From JAGOTP01 sp964359565 (lineage in GTDB: Bacteria; Patescibacteriota; Patescibacteriia; 2-12-FULL-60-25): a DNA stretch of 13,142 bases. Both the position numbers and the translations under genes were made by a program. Numbering within the stretch: position 1 is the first letter of the stretch; every line of letters begins with the position of its first letter. Under the pieces are notes generated by a model that saw only the letters and a list, made by a program, of their open reading frames with translations, searched no databases and was not told where the DNA came from. Positions 7,201-11,821 of the stretch are shown here, in pieces. The stretch is from NCBI GenBank assembly GCA_964359565.1, contig CAYHTN010000037.1, positions 1 through 13,142 on the forward strand, in the 5' to 3' direction.

Positions 7201-9671
7201 CTGCATTTACGGTCTCTGCCGATGTGACAGGCAAGAATATTACGGTCGGAACCGTGAATACGGTAACCTTCAACTTTTCTGGAGTGATGCCAGAAGCCTA
7301 TGTTGATCTCATTGCATCCGATGGTCGCAGTAGTCATGCGGATGTTCGCAATGCGACCACGACCAGTGTCTCTGTCCCGGATGGAAGCTACGAAGTCCGT
7401 ATTGGCGCTCCGGGGTTAGCATTAAGTCGCACTTCGGTGGCTGCGGCTTCTGGAGCAACGGTCTATACGAACTCTACCGGAATCGTCGTTGTGAACGGTG
7501 CGGAAGGTCTTGTTGTGACGCTGCCAACCCTTCGAACATTCTCCGGTTCGGTCACGGATGGCTCAGCGGCTGTTGGGGATGCCTGGATCGAGCTCGTCAA
7601 TGCGAGCACAAGTGCCGCCATTGGAACGCGTGCCGATAGTTCGGGTAATTTCTCCCTGCAGATTCCAGATGGACCATACCGTATCAATGCGATGAAGCCA
7701 GGGTACATTCGTTTGGCGACAAATCAGACCATCTCGGGGAACTTAACCGGTCAAACGATTGTCATGGCTCAGGCATCCTTAACCATCTCTGGAACAGTCC
7801 GGATCGGATCCACAGGTGCAGCAAATGCCTTTATCCGTGCCGAGCGTCAAGGCGGAGGCTTCACAGCCACACAGGCAGATGCAAGTGGTGCCTATCGCTT
7901 GTCTGTCACTGATGGTAATTGGCGCGTCTCCGCAGAAGCGAACGGTTATCTAGAAAGAGAATTTGCTTCTAACCCGATCATTGTCTCCGGTAGTTCGTTG
8001 ACGGGAAAAGATATTACCTTAACAACAGCTTCTGCTTTCGCCGTACAAGCTCCTGGTTCTCAACCGATCTCCACTTCAAATGGTGGCACGATCGAAGATA
8101 CGAGTGCCGGTGTTCGTCTCGTGATTCCTCCAAACGCGATGTCTTCGGATGGAAGTGACGCGATTGTGAGTTACACCGAAACCACCAACTTGCCTGAGAC
8201 GCCAAGCGCTCGTCCGCTCGATGGTGGATTCGAGTTCACCGCTGAAGGAGAAAGTGGAAACTCGCTGACAAACTTCAATGATACGATCACCATCGAAATG
8301 GATTACACTCCCGCTCAATTGGCGACACAACAAGCACGTGATGGTTCCGCCATCGATACTTGGACTGAAGTCACTGAGCAGTTACAGATGGCGACCTTCG
8401 ATACGACTGCGAATGCGTGGGATCCACTAGCAACCACGTTCACGTGTGAAACATCCGATGGAACGGCTATCCCAAACCCCGCCTCCCTCGCAAGTTGTGC
8501 GAATGTCACGATCGCGGCTTCGGCAGAACACTTTTCGCTCTACGCTCCCGTAATTGCGACAGACCCATCTGCGCCAGCGGTTCCAGCAGGATTCTCTGGG
8601 ACAGGGGCAAGCGTTTCTCAGATTAACCTCAGCTGGTCGGTGGTAAGTGGAGCAACATCTTACGACATTTACCGCTCCACCTCACTTGGCGGAACCTATG
8701 CTCGCCTTGGTAGTGAGCCAACCGTTTCATCTGGATCCACGACCTCTTACAGTGATACCGGTTTGAGCGCCAGCACCCCCTACTACTATAAGATTACGGC
8801 TCTAAATAGTTCGGGCGAGTCAGAAAGCTCTGCTGCGCTCACAGTTTCTACCGCCGCTCCCGCATCCGCAGGTGGTGGTGGGGGAGGTGCCTCAGGTGGG
8901 AGTATCGCCGCGGGTCAGTCTATCTTCGCTCTTGGAGCCAGTACGACCGCCTCATCAACGACGTCGGTGACACCCATAACACCAACGGCAACATCGACAA
9001 CGGTCATCGCTCCTCCGACTGTTTCGACAAGTACGACCCCTGTGACCCCTGTCGTTCCTGTGATCCAAGCCCCTCCTGTGCCGACGCCGACATTGATCGG
9101 TCCAACCCTTGTCCGCATCAACGGTTCGACACGCGAAGAATGGATTGCTTCTTCGGGTGTGACCCCTCGGGTCGCCGACGAAGCCCGTGTCCTTGTCCGT
9201 GTGAAAGCAGATCTCAAAGAATTTAAGGTGACGCCTACGACCCAAGATGAGGCGCGTATGAACTTCTTTGTCACCTACGGAATTTCACCAGCCACGGTGA
9301 AGCTCGGAGAGGGAGAGCGTCGTGCCTTGCTCCGCGACATGCTTGAAACCATGCGCCGAGCCGATCTTTCGCTCGAAGATCTCGATCGTGTTGCCCGCGG
9401 AGAAATCCCTCGGATGCGCAACCTGGTCGAAGAACGTAAACAGCTTCCTCGTGTACGCACAACCTTCCGTACGATCTACGGTCACGATCCTAACTTCCAA
9501 GTCGAAGCTGAGAATCGTGCCTGGAACACCCTCATGTATCGCATTCGCTTCGAACGCGATCTGACGGCCGAACGAGAAGGCATCCTCGAGTTCCGCACGA
9601 CCTTCAAGAAAGCACCAAAGGATCCATTCCAATGGGCGGTTGTGAGAGTGCTCGGATATATCAACAAATAA
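1086..9671 (+). CDS. Giant exported multidomain (mosaic Ig/FN3/CarboxypepD_reg) surface protein
   Basis: An uninterrupted 2861-residue protein; I do not recognise a named homologue. The start at 1086 is chosen because it follows the promoter and opens with a good signal peptide; 981 lies upstream of the promoter, and 1104 is a possible alternative. Order (residues approximate): signal peptide 1-40; beta-rich N-terminal region 41-325; putative-Ig 328-416; IPT/TIG 422-515; FN3-like 528-652; cysteine-rich Ig-like 655-770; one CarboxypepD_reg-like unit 772-835; four SbsA/Big_5 Ig-like units 862-1368; unassigned beta-rich 1372-1785; six CarboxypepD_reg-like repeats 1788-2313; ZU5-like 2319-2495; FN3 2495-2590; Gly/Ser/Thr/Pro linker 2592-2674; Arg/Glu-rich C-terminal domain 2675-2861. 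There is no LPXTG, no C-terminal membrane helix and no catalytic motif that I can see. All 20 mature cysteines fall in local pairs. An extracellular adhesive or structural role is inferred. It appears to be monocistronic: own promoter, strong terminator. Confidence 0.93.
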   Translation: MSSRSFMARCRAWFSAHVIFSLIISLFAPALPWLTPVAHAAVTVSISNSGLQNAFPGSPISPSSPMPYGIAKVTITPTASASLTSMRLEFGGDGFSTTTDLGAISQSQASGVSVFDDVASPGVFGMGDVYVTSTPSLNWVDSSTTLIWTPSTTIALTSGVARTFIVAVTPHSAASVNGHRVRVTIPVDGIITTTGNGPSASFTSNDYIIDRVAPAIVSFEGALGSQTTTVKFNEAVTSAGGGDLVIGDAPFVYTHGGGGQTIANIIHSRGQDRATVILSGNVAAGDLDGSPAMMRIATSTVMDMAYNPAAPNVTTALSDPLRLTTAVIPTASAGTTYASGAPLVTFVGAGGTAPYTITPADAMATTTMLGLGLALNAADGKLTGTATTTAGSFPFPVRITDATAASSVRMYTINIAGAGGSVPGITGVSPAGGPQSGSVTITITGSNTSFSGSTAVSFLMPPGVSGTNGVSASSVTVIDATHLSVPVTISAGASAGMRDVQVTTGGQVITLPGGFSVFGSSGSGLQSLLPPADATGVPIPPAFTFQQSSNGAAVSYRIRVKTTLDNDDVTTPIWDYAFTKTSSPTTSHCDATQCNLPYGIGTYRVIIPPTPLLPSINYYWQVSSYATSVNAVTSGGVTPLESTAIRRFQTTASITDTSPPNIMHRPVFRTEENVMLQLMVRVFDNIATESTTPALTVKILHCQGSACTPATEQICTGPEAGYYVCTIPSGASGIGAAGVLTRYRVRASDGTNTANFQQPDGSPFELTAVAAGSATITGTVTDASGTCTVPVQGSRVFVDGTGFATTTNASCAFNLARLPAGTSDLVAIRHGFGERRQDSVPAGMTGASLRLTSGLTGGFGGDTSRPAVRSPLERSLNLPGGDSNFKIPVIFSKAMNQTTVNASGNLTVRLLDSALATSTDITTSRGSWTYYPTSPGIPGVPPEANMAVWSFNAGQTFGNDKTVAVVISGDVTDTSGNTIQSNQPDGSYAFSFTTGRAFSGTFGGGEVFGSGAFIPPRVVGSVPAPGAFGVARNAIATINFSEGMADDAGAYLLRNCLKLFPASDSTETSIISSATLDSSKRMASVVFPTLSASTLYRLKVMGSCQASSGLTLGPPGSGATQVMYMADFRTGTTSDTTAPTIVGSHPDQSAINVPVGVGSVGVAFSRDMNPATITTNSVYLSVGSTVVNSVVEWRPMERRAVITPRSALSPNTPYAINVTTAVTALNGQALATAASRTFTTGAADAVAPQLRFMNADDHAISITFSEPMNAATLLDTTNWPRSVLNPEAYDVVKYGAAGFNAALTGTTVSLASGRFSYDAGENTVLIEGLSLAAAVGQELYVSMDTSGANQSKDLSGNLLASSASSVRAPIRTSIATGGALGPGAISTSAFAGAGFVASNISTSTFASFSQIEARPSLPQPGANSKYFFRIPISQQIVAPGKVVLTLPTGFSASGAKQDIASPMRGDLNGPGPGTVTFKCLTNVAGGKSCAGGANADDTGTAQGGLADDGVVVDGRTVTVYLSASTNVGGYDLLMIDLDGITNSSIPLDFNTSGYTVDIKTFSGSSLLESLTSRPFFLQSVGTQTVSGTLTLPSNDQTCAVNLYLNSPSGGTQRATASFSGGTTAAYSFSNVPSGDISINTDRFVVCGTGGTAKNYSGRSIPDRIFVPSSGPVTYNFGLTSADSGGTAITVSVAGGSGQRLDLFAGSPGNFVVRQVTPVTDPEVFSLRVTDGVYFLGLGPTLEAGTSGPPPSTSYLLPRPKELRVQGGTCTIDGVTGCSASFSLTTASKTIKGIVKDTNNRLMANTEVFAYSPGGFGGRAQTDTDGVFSIAVAPGTYTVVANNSGLRSREANVRVSSDVSTYLFIDGATTGITPTAAASSFLLKIAKPDCSISGRITDGTNVIQNAGVFAYRTDAQGQANAMTDSTGNYTLPVSCTGTWEVKAFSPGYGQMTAQTVTMSGSSQSSINFSPSLVGTFFTVSGTVTASGVPVQGAIVRISNGTNFNEALTDTSGNYSVRVPGGSSYVVRAFLPGIGDSAPLAAFTVSADVTGKNITVGTVNTVTFNFSGVMPEAYVDLIASDGRSSHADVRNATTTSVSVPDGSYEVRIGAPGLALSRTSVAAASGATVYTNSTGIVVVNGAEGLVVTLPTLRTFSGSVTDGSAAVGDAWIELVNASTSAAIGTRADSSGNFSLQIPDGPYRINAMKPGYIRLATNQTISGNLTGQTIVMAQASLTISGTVRIGSTGAANAFIRAERQGGGFTATQADASGAYRLSVTDGNWRVSAEANGYLEREFASNPIIVSGSSLTGKDITLTTASAFAVQAPGSQPISTSNGGTIEDTSAGVRLVIPPNAMSSDGSDAIVSYTETTNLPETPSARPLDGGFEFTAEGESGNSLTNFNDTITIEMDYTPAQLATQQARDGSAIDTWTEVTEQLQMATFDTTANAWDPLATTFTCETSDGTAIPNPASLASCANVTIAASAEHFSLYAPVIATDPSAPAVPAGFSGTGASVSQINLSWSVVSGATSYDIYRSTSLGGTYARLGSEPTVSSGSTTSYSDTGLSASTPYYYKITALNSSGESESSAALTVSTAAPASAGGGGGGASGGSIAAGQSIFALGASTTASSTTSVTPITPTATSTTVIAPPTVSTSTTPVTPVVPVIQAPPVPTPTLIGPTLVRINGSTREEWIASSGVTPRVADEARVLVRVKADLKEFKVTPTTQDEARMNFFVTYGISPATVKLGEGERRALLRDMLETMRRADLSLEDLDRVARGEIPRMRNLVEERKQLPRVRTTFRTIYGHDPNFQVEAENRAWNTLMYRIRFERDLTAEREGILEFRTTFKKAPKDPFQWAVVRVLGYINK
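2070..2630 (+). other. Putative-Ig domain followed by IPT/TIG domain (within the giant protein)
   Basis: The first part reads as a putative-Ig (He_PIG-like) module, with GTAPYTITPADAM then LALNAADGKLTGTATTTAG and VRITDATAASS, the usual L-n-x-x-t-G-x-l-x-G-T-p pattern. The second part, ITGVSPAGGPQSGSVTITI and then MRDVQVTTGGQ, fits an IPT/TIG fold. Both are extracellular beta-sandwich modules used as spacers or binding units. Assigned by eye, not by profile search. Confidence 0.6.
2670..3395 (+). other. FN3-like and cysteine-rich Ig-like modules (within the giant protein)
   Basis: The first half (PPADATGVPIPPAFTFQ ... INYYWQVSSYA) has the look of an FN3-like module with a conserved YYW-Q-V strand; it carries one close Cys pair (CDATQC). 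The second half (PPNIMHRPVFRTEENVMLQL ... YRVRASDGTNTANF) is an Ig-like segment with four cysteines in about 25 residues (HCQGSAC ... ICTGPEAGYYVC), suggesting two disulfides. The fold assignment is tentative. Confidence 0.45.
3670..5190 (+). other. Run of four SbsA/Big_5-type Ig-like domains (within the giant protein)
   Basis: Four units share the pattern P-x-V-x-x-x-P-x-x-x-x-x-x-V followed by I-x-F-S-x-x-M: IPVIFSKAMN, ATINFSEGMA, GVAFSRDMN and SITFSEPMN. Two end in FTTG and one in FRTGT. This is the signature of the bacterial Ig-like SbsA/Big_5 family common in surface-layer and exported proteins. The units begin near 3670, 4125, 4490 and 4815. The pattern is strong by eye, but the boundaries are approximate. 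Confidence 0.65.
6447..8025 (+). repeat. Six tandem carboxypeptidase-regulatory-like repeats (within the giant protein)
   Basis: Units begin near 6447, 6747, 7008, 7260, 7536 and 7779, each about 80-100 residues. Shared marks are an opening G-x-V (IKGIVKD, ISGRITDG, VSGTVTASG, FSGSVTDG, ISGTVRIG), a central turn (TDTDGVFSI, TDSTGNYTL, TDTSGNYSV, ADSSGNFSL, ADASGAYRL) and a closing P-G-x-Y/W-x-V strand. The fourth unit is degenerate and lacks the central turn. The repeat is clear in protein but not conserved as DNA, so the copies are old. Single related units seem to occur near 3400-3590 and 5840-6030. The fold is a transthyretin-like beta sandwich, usually a spacer or stalk. Confidence 0.7.
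8040..8850 (+). other. ZU5-like segment and FN3 domain (within the giant protein)
   Basis: GGTIEDTSAGVRLVIPPNAM, ending near EHFSLYAPVI, resembles the ZU5-like modules of bacterial surface proteins (tentative). From about 8569 a clear fibronectin type III domain follows: INLSWSVVSGATSYDIYRS, then YYYKITALNSSGESESSA, with the canonical W, Y-x-I-Y-R-S and Y-Y-Y-K-I-T-A strands. Confidence 0.6.
8860..9107 (+). other. Gly-rich hinge and Ser/Thr/Pro linker (within the giant protein)
   Basis: A run of six glycines (AGGGGGGASGG) leads into about 70 residues dominated by Thr, Ser, Pro and Val (TTSVTPITPTATSTT, TPVTPVVPVIQAPPVPTPT). This is a low-complexity extended linker of the kind that separates exposed domains from an anchoring domain; it could be glycosylated, but nothing here shows that. 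Confidence 0.75.
9108..9668 (+). other. C-terminal Arg/Glu-rich domain with three YG-x-x-P-type units
   Basis: Residues 2675-2861 change sharply from beta-rich, Thr/Ser-rich sequence to charged, probably helical sequence. Three related units occur: FFVTYGISP (near 9258), VRTTFRTIYGHDP then W-NTLMYRIRF (near 9450), and FRTTFKKAPKDPFQWAVVRVLGY (near 9588). The pattern is F-x-x-x-Y-G-x-x-P followed by a W and a hydrophobic Y. Similar C-terminal motifs occur in large exported CPR proteins, from general knowledge, and an envelope-attachment or sorting role is inferred. No cysteine, LPXTG or membrane helix is present. Confidence 0.6.
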
Positions 9672-9692
9672 AGAAGTTCTCAACCGAGATAC

Positions 9693-9720
9693 AAAAACTC
9701 CGCTTTCACGCGGAGTTTTT
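9693..9720. terminator. Bidirectional intrinsic terminator
   Basis: Perfect 11-bp inverted repeat AAAAACTCCGC (9693-9703) and GCGGAGTTTTT (9710-9720) with a 6-nt loop. On the plus strand the T-run ends the giant gene, 21 nt after its stop. On the minus strand the complementary T-run lies only 2 nt past the tRNA-Lys 3' end, so the same hairpin serves both convergent units. Confidence 0.92.
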
Positions 9721-9722
9721 GT

Positions 9723-9798
9723 TGGTGGGACCGGTGGGGATCGAACCCACGACCGTTGGCTTAAAAGGCCACTGCTCTACCGACTGAGCTACAGTCCC
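9723..9798 (-). tRNA. tRNA-Lys (anticodon UUU)
   Basis: The 76-nt reverse complement folds as a complete cloverleaf. The acceptor stem is GGGACTG with CGGTCCC (one G-T pair), the D arm GCTC/GAGC, the anticodon loop CTTTTAA with anticodon TTT (plus-strand 9763-9765), and the T arm GTGGG/CCCAC with loop TTCGATC. The discriminator is A and the 3' CCA is encoded in the DNA. The first anticodon-stem pair is a G-A mismatch. It decodes AAA/AAG and has its own upstream promoter and a terminator directly downstream. Confidence 0.97.
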
Positions 9799-9840
9799 AG
9801 AGAAATAGACGAGAACGAAAAACAACTTTGTAACGCGGGA

Positions 9841-9869
9841 ATGATAGGCGATTTCCATCGTCCTTGCAA
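9841..9869 (-). promoter_or_regulatory. Promoter of tRNA-Lys
   Basis: Read on the minus strand: TTGCAA (9869-9864), a 17-bp spacer, then TATCAT (9846-9841). The spacing is ideal for a sigma70-type promoter. Transcription would start near 9834, about 36 nt before the mature tRNA 5' end. The -35 lies inside a CTTGCAAG palindrome. Confidence 0.7.
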
Positions 9870-9880
9870 GGGCTTGCAAG
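9863..9880. promoter_or_regulatory. Two CTTGCAAG palindromes 10 bp apart between divergent promoters
   Basis: CTTGCAAG, a perfect 8-bp palindrome, occurs at 9863-9870 and 9873-9880, one helical turn apart, between the tRNA-Lys promoter and the promoter of the translin-family gene. The first copy covers the -35 of the tRNA promoter. The same 8-mer occurs once more in the window, at 1020-1027, over the -35 of the giant gene's promoter. It may be a regulator site or simply a preferred -35 sequence. Confidence 0.4.
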
Positions 9881-9903
9881 AGAGTGGTGGTCTTCCGGTA
9901 CTG

Positions 9904-9912
9904 TGCTATCAT
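9904..9912 (+). promoter_or_regulatory. Extended -10 promoter of the translin-family gene
   Basis: TG at 9904-9905, one base, then TATCAT at 9907-9912. No good -35 lies at the usual distance. Transcription would begin near 9919, only about 3 nt before the ATG at 9922, which would make the mRNA effectively leaderless. Confidence 0.55.
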
Positions 9913-9921
9913 ATTCCCATT

Positions 9922-10500
9922 ATGTTACGTGTGTCATTAAAGCGGGAGATTTTTGATCGAGAGCAACAATATATGACGTGGCGGCGGTCTCTTCAAGGGC
10001 TTTCGACCGAGATTCTAGCAGCAAGTAAACGTGCAATTTTTGCCTTTCATCGGGGGAACGACGAAGCCGCCGCGACCGAACTAGAAATGGCCGAGGCGCG
10101 CTTACATGAAGGATGGGGCATGATCCAAGAAGAGCCGCTCTTGCGTTCCGAAGGAAGTTGGCGGGCTGCACGCGAAGAATATACCGAAGCGCATTTTCTG
10201 GCTCAGTATCTTGAACATAAAAAGATCGATCGCTTTGATGATCAAGAGCAGGACCCAGATATTTTTATTGGGGGTCTTGCTGATGTCGTAGGGGAACTTG
10301 TCCGTCAGGCGGTCTTGCGTGCAACAAAGGGGGATTCTTCTTCGATCGAAGAAATGTACGATGCGGCTCAAGAGATCGTTGAATTTTTATTACAGATGGA
10401 TCTTACAGGAACGCAGCGCACAAAAACGGATCAAGCCAAGCAGCATTTACGTAAGCTCGAAGAGATCCGTTACGATTTAGCCTTGCGTGCGCGTACGTAA
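9922..10500 (+). CDS. Translin/TRAX-family protein, putative ribonuclease
   Basis: A 192-residue, probably all-helical protein. The start at 9922 is chosen because the upstream ATG at 9841 precedes the promoter, and the family match begins just after MLRVSLKREIFD. Human TRAX, recalled from memory, aligns along the length: SKRAIFAFHRGND (35-47) with SKRTIFLLHR; EEYTEAHFLAQYL (85-97) with QEYVEAVSFQHFI; GGLADVVGELVRQ (117-129) with LGVADLTGELMRM; then ATKGD. The acidic residues that carry nuclease activity in TRAX correspond to Glu86, Glu89 and Asp121, all present. It lacks TRAX's long insert between these motifs and is shorter than animal translin (~228). In eukaryotes translin and TRAX form the C3PO octamer, an RNase acting on siRNA passenger strands and pre-tRNA; archaea have homologues. 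Here it probably forms a homo-oligomer. It lies divergent from tRNA-Lys and 5 nt upstream of a glycosyltransferase gene. Confidence 0.8.
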   Translation: MLRVSLKREIFDREQQYMTWRRSLQGLSTEILAASKRAIFAFHRGNDEAAATELEMAEARLHEGWGMIQEEPLLRSEGSWRAAREEYTEAHFLAQYLEHKKIDRFDDQEQDPDIFIGGLADVVGELVRQAVLRATKGDSSSIEEMYDAAQEIVEFLLQMDLTGTQRTKTDQAKQHLRKLEEIRYDLALRART

Positions 10501-10505
10501 GTCCT

Positions 10506-11657
10506 ATGGCTCCTCGTCGACGTCGCCGCGTGCTCTTGGTGTACGCCGTTCCGTATTCCGGACATGCGCAAGCGGCAGGAGCCTTACATGAAGCGCTCGA
10601 AGCAAGCGGAGAAATTCAAGTAGAAGAGTATCATTTTCTCCAGCAGTTTAAGTATACCGGTGCCGCCGTCGTTCGCTTTTATAAATGGATGTTGACACAC
10701 GCGCCTTTTGTCTGGGGCCATGTGCACGATAATCCTGATTATCGTGGTATTACCGATACCATTATTTCTCGGGTCGAAGAATGGGATCTTTCTGGTCTTC
10801 TGAAACGCATAGACACCTGGCGTCCTGACCTCATTGTTGCAATTCAGGCATTTCCTCTCAGAATTCTTGCGGAAGCAAAAAAGCAAGGGCACCTCACCAT
10901 TCCTCTCCTGGTCGTCACCACCGATTTTTGGGCGCATCAGTATTGGGCTCATGCGGCCGTTGATCATTACTTTGTTTCGACGGAACGGGCCCAAAAAGAC
11001 CTCTTGCGACAGGGGATTGCTCGTCGGCGTATTTCTCAAACGGGTATTCCGTTGCGCGCGGCTTTTTCTGGAAGTCTTTCTTCTCTCTTGTCTCGAGATG
11101 GGGCTCGCAAAAACCTCAAATGGTCCGGTCGTTTGCAGACGGTGCTCTGTTTAGGAGGGAGTTATGGCTTTGTTCCGTTCGCAGAGCTTCTGCCTCTCAT
11201 CGAAGCAGAAGCGGTGCCTCGAGAGTGGGTGATGATGTTTGGAAAGAACAAAGAAGGATTAAAAGAGGCCGAAAAGCTTCTACGATATTCTTCTGCTCGA
11301 GACCGCGTCCGTCTTTACGGCTTTCGTGAAGACATCCACGTCTTTATGCGAGCAAGTGATGTTGCTGTTACGAAAGCAGGCGGTCTATCTGCGAGCGAAG
11401 CACTGGTCTCTCGTCTCCCACTCGTTCTTTACCGACCTCTTCCCGGTCAGGAATTACGGAATGTCGAATATTTGGTTAAAGCAGGTGTCGCGAGACGTGC
11501 AGAGAATCCTGAAGAAGTGCAAAAACAGGTTTCAGCTATCCTCAATGACTCAAAAAAACGCACGAAGATGATGAGCAAAGCAAAGCGGCTTGCACGTCCC
11601 CGTGCCTCTAAACAGATCACGTCGATTATTTTGCGCTTTTTAAAACAGCGTGTATGA
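10506..11657 (+). CDS. GT28 diacylglycerol glycosyltransferase (MGDG synthase/UgtP type)
   Basis: A 383-residue GT-B enzyme that should transfer a sugar from a UDP-sugar to diacylglycerol at the cytoplasmic membrane face. The N-domain (MGDG-synthase type) has VLLVYAVPYSGHAQAAGALHEAL; SGH-x-x-A-A is the family's first loop. It continues with TWRPDLIVA (104-112), VVTTDFWAHQYWAHAAVDHY (136-155) and FVSTE, and QTGIPL (178-183). The C-domain has LCLGGSYGF (214-222), the donor-site motif VTKAGGLSASEAL (288-300), and PLPGQELRN (311-319). The length is typical. The very basic start (residues 4-8 all Arg) may help membrane contact. Sugar (glucose or galactose) and processivity cannot be read from sequence. 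It starts 5 nt after the translin-family stop, without its own promoter or Shine-Dalgarno, so it is probably co-transcribed. No terminator is visible after its TGA. Confidence 0.88.
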   Translation: MAPRRRRRVLLVYAVPYSGHAQAAGALHEALEASGEIQVEEYHFLQQFKYTGAAVVRFYKWMLTHAPFVWGHVHDNPDYRGITDTIISRVEEWDLSGLLKRIDTWRPDLIVAIQAFPLRILAEAKKQGHLTIPLLVVTTDFWAHQYWAHAAVDHYFVSTERAQKDLLRQGIARRRISQTGIPLRAAFSGSLSSLLSRDGARKNLKWSGRLQTVLCLGGSYGFVPFAELLPLIEAEAVPREWVMMFGKNKEGLKEAEKLLRYSSARDRVRLYGFREDIHVFMRASDVAVTKAGGLSASEALVSRLPLVLYRPLPGQELRNVEYLVKAGVARRAENPEEVQKQVSAILNDSKKRTKMMSKAKRLARPRASKQITSIILRFLKQRV

Positions 11658-11719
11658 CGACGCATACTATCTAAACGCGTAAGTCCTAAAAGTTTTATGA
11701 GATACAACCTTGGTGCAAC

Positions 11720-11742
11720 CGTCAAGGAGAGTAGGGTTGACG
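11720..11742. repeat. Short inverted repeat upstream of the atp promoter
   Basis: CGTCAA (11720-11725) and TTGACG (11737-11742) form a 6-bp inverted repeat with an 11-bp gap, 35 bp upstream of the atp -35. It could be an operator or chance. The remainder of the 164-nt gap 11658-11821 shows only the promoter; I see no terminator for the preceding gene. Confidence 0.25.
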
Positions 11743-11777
11743 ACTGAAAAAGAGCCAATGTTACCTTCTTTTTTCCG

Positions 11778-11806
11778 TTGACGCTTTCTTCAAAGACCGA
11801 TATAGT
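11778..11806 (+). promoter_or_regulatory. Sigma70-type promoter of the ATP synthase operon
   Basis: TTGACG at 11778-11783, a 17-bp spacer, TATAGT at 11801-11806: each hexamer has five of six consensus bases. Transcription would begin near 11813, giving a leader of about 9 nt before the ATG at 11822, too short for a normal ribosome binding site. This is the strongest promoter in the window. Confidence 0.85.
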
Positions 11807-11821
11807 CTTGGCGTTTGATTT

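Noticed and set aside
6447..8025. CRISPR-like or recent tandem DNA repeat
   Set aside because: The repetition is at protein level only; the DNA copies are strongly diverged and lie in one open frame.
9706..9912. 68-residue minus-strand ORF across the tRNA region
   Set aside because: Most of its codons are the tRNA-Lys gene itself; the peptide (AQSVEQWPFKPTVVGSIPTG-like) is the usual false translation of a tRNA.
9841..9921. Upstream ATG at 9841 for the translin-family gene
   Set aside because: It precedes the predicted promoter and overlaps the divergent tRNA promoter; the extra 27 residues have no family match.
10496..11687. Direct repeat CGTAAGTCCT at 10496-10505 and 11678-11687 flanking the glycosyltransferase gene
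   Set aside because: Many repeated 10-mers are expected by chance in 13 kb, and there are no inverted ends or target-site features of a mobile element.
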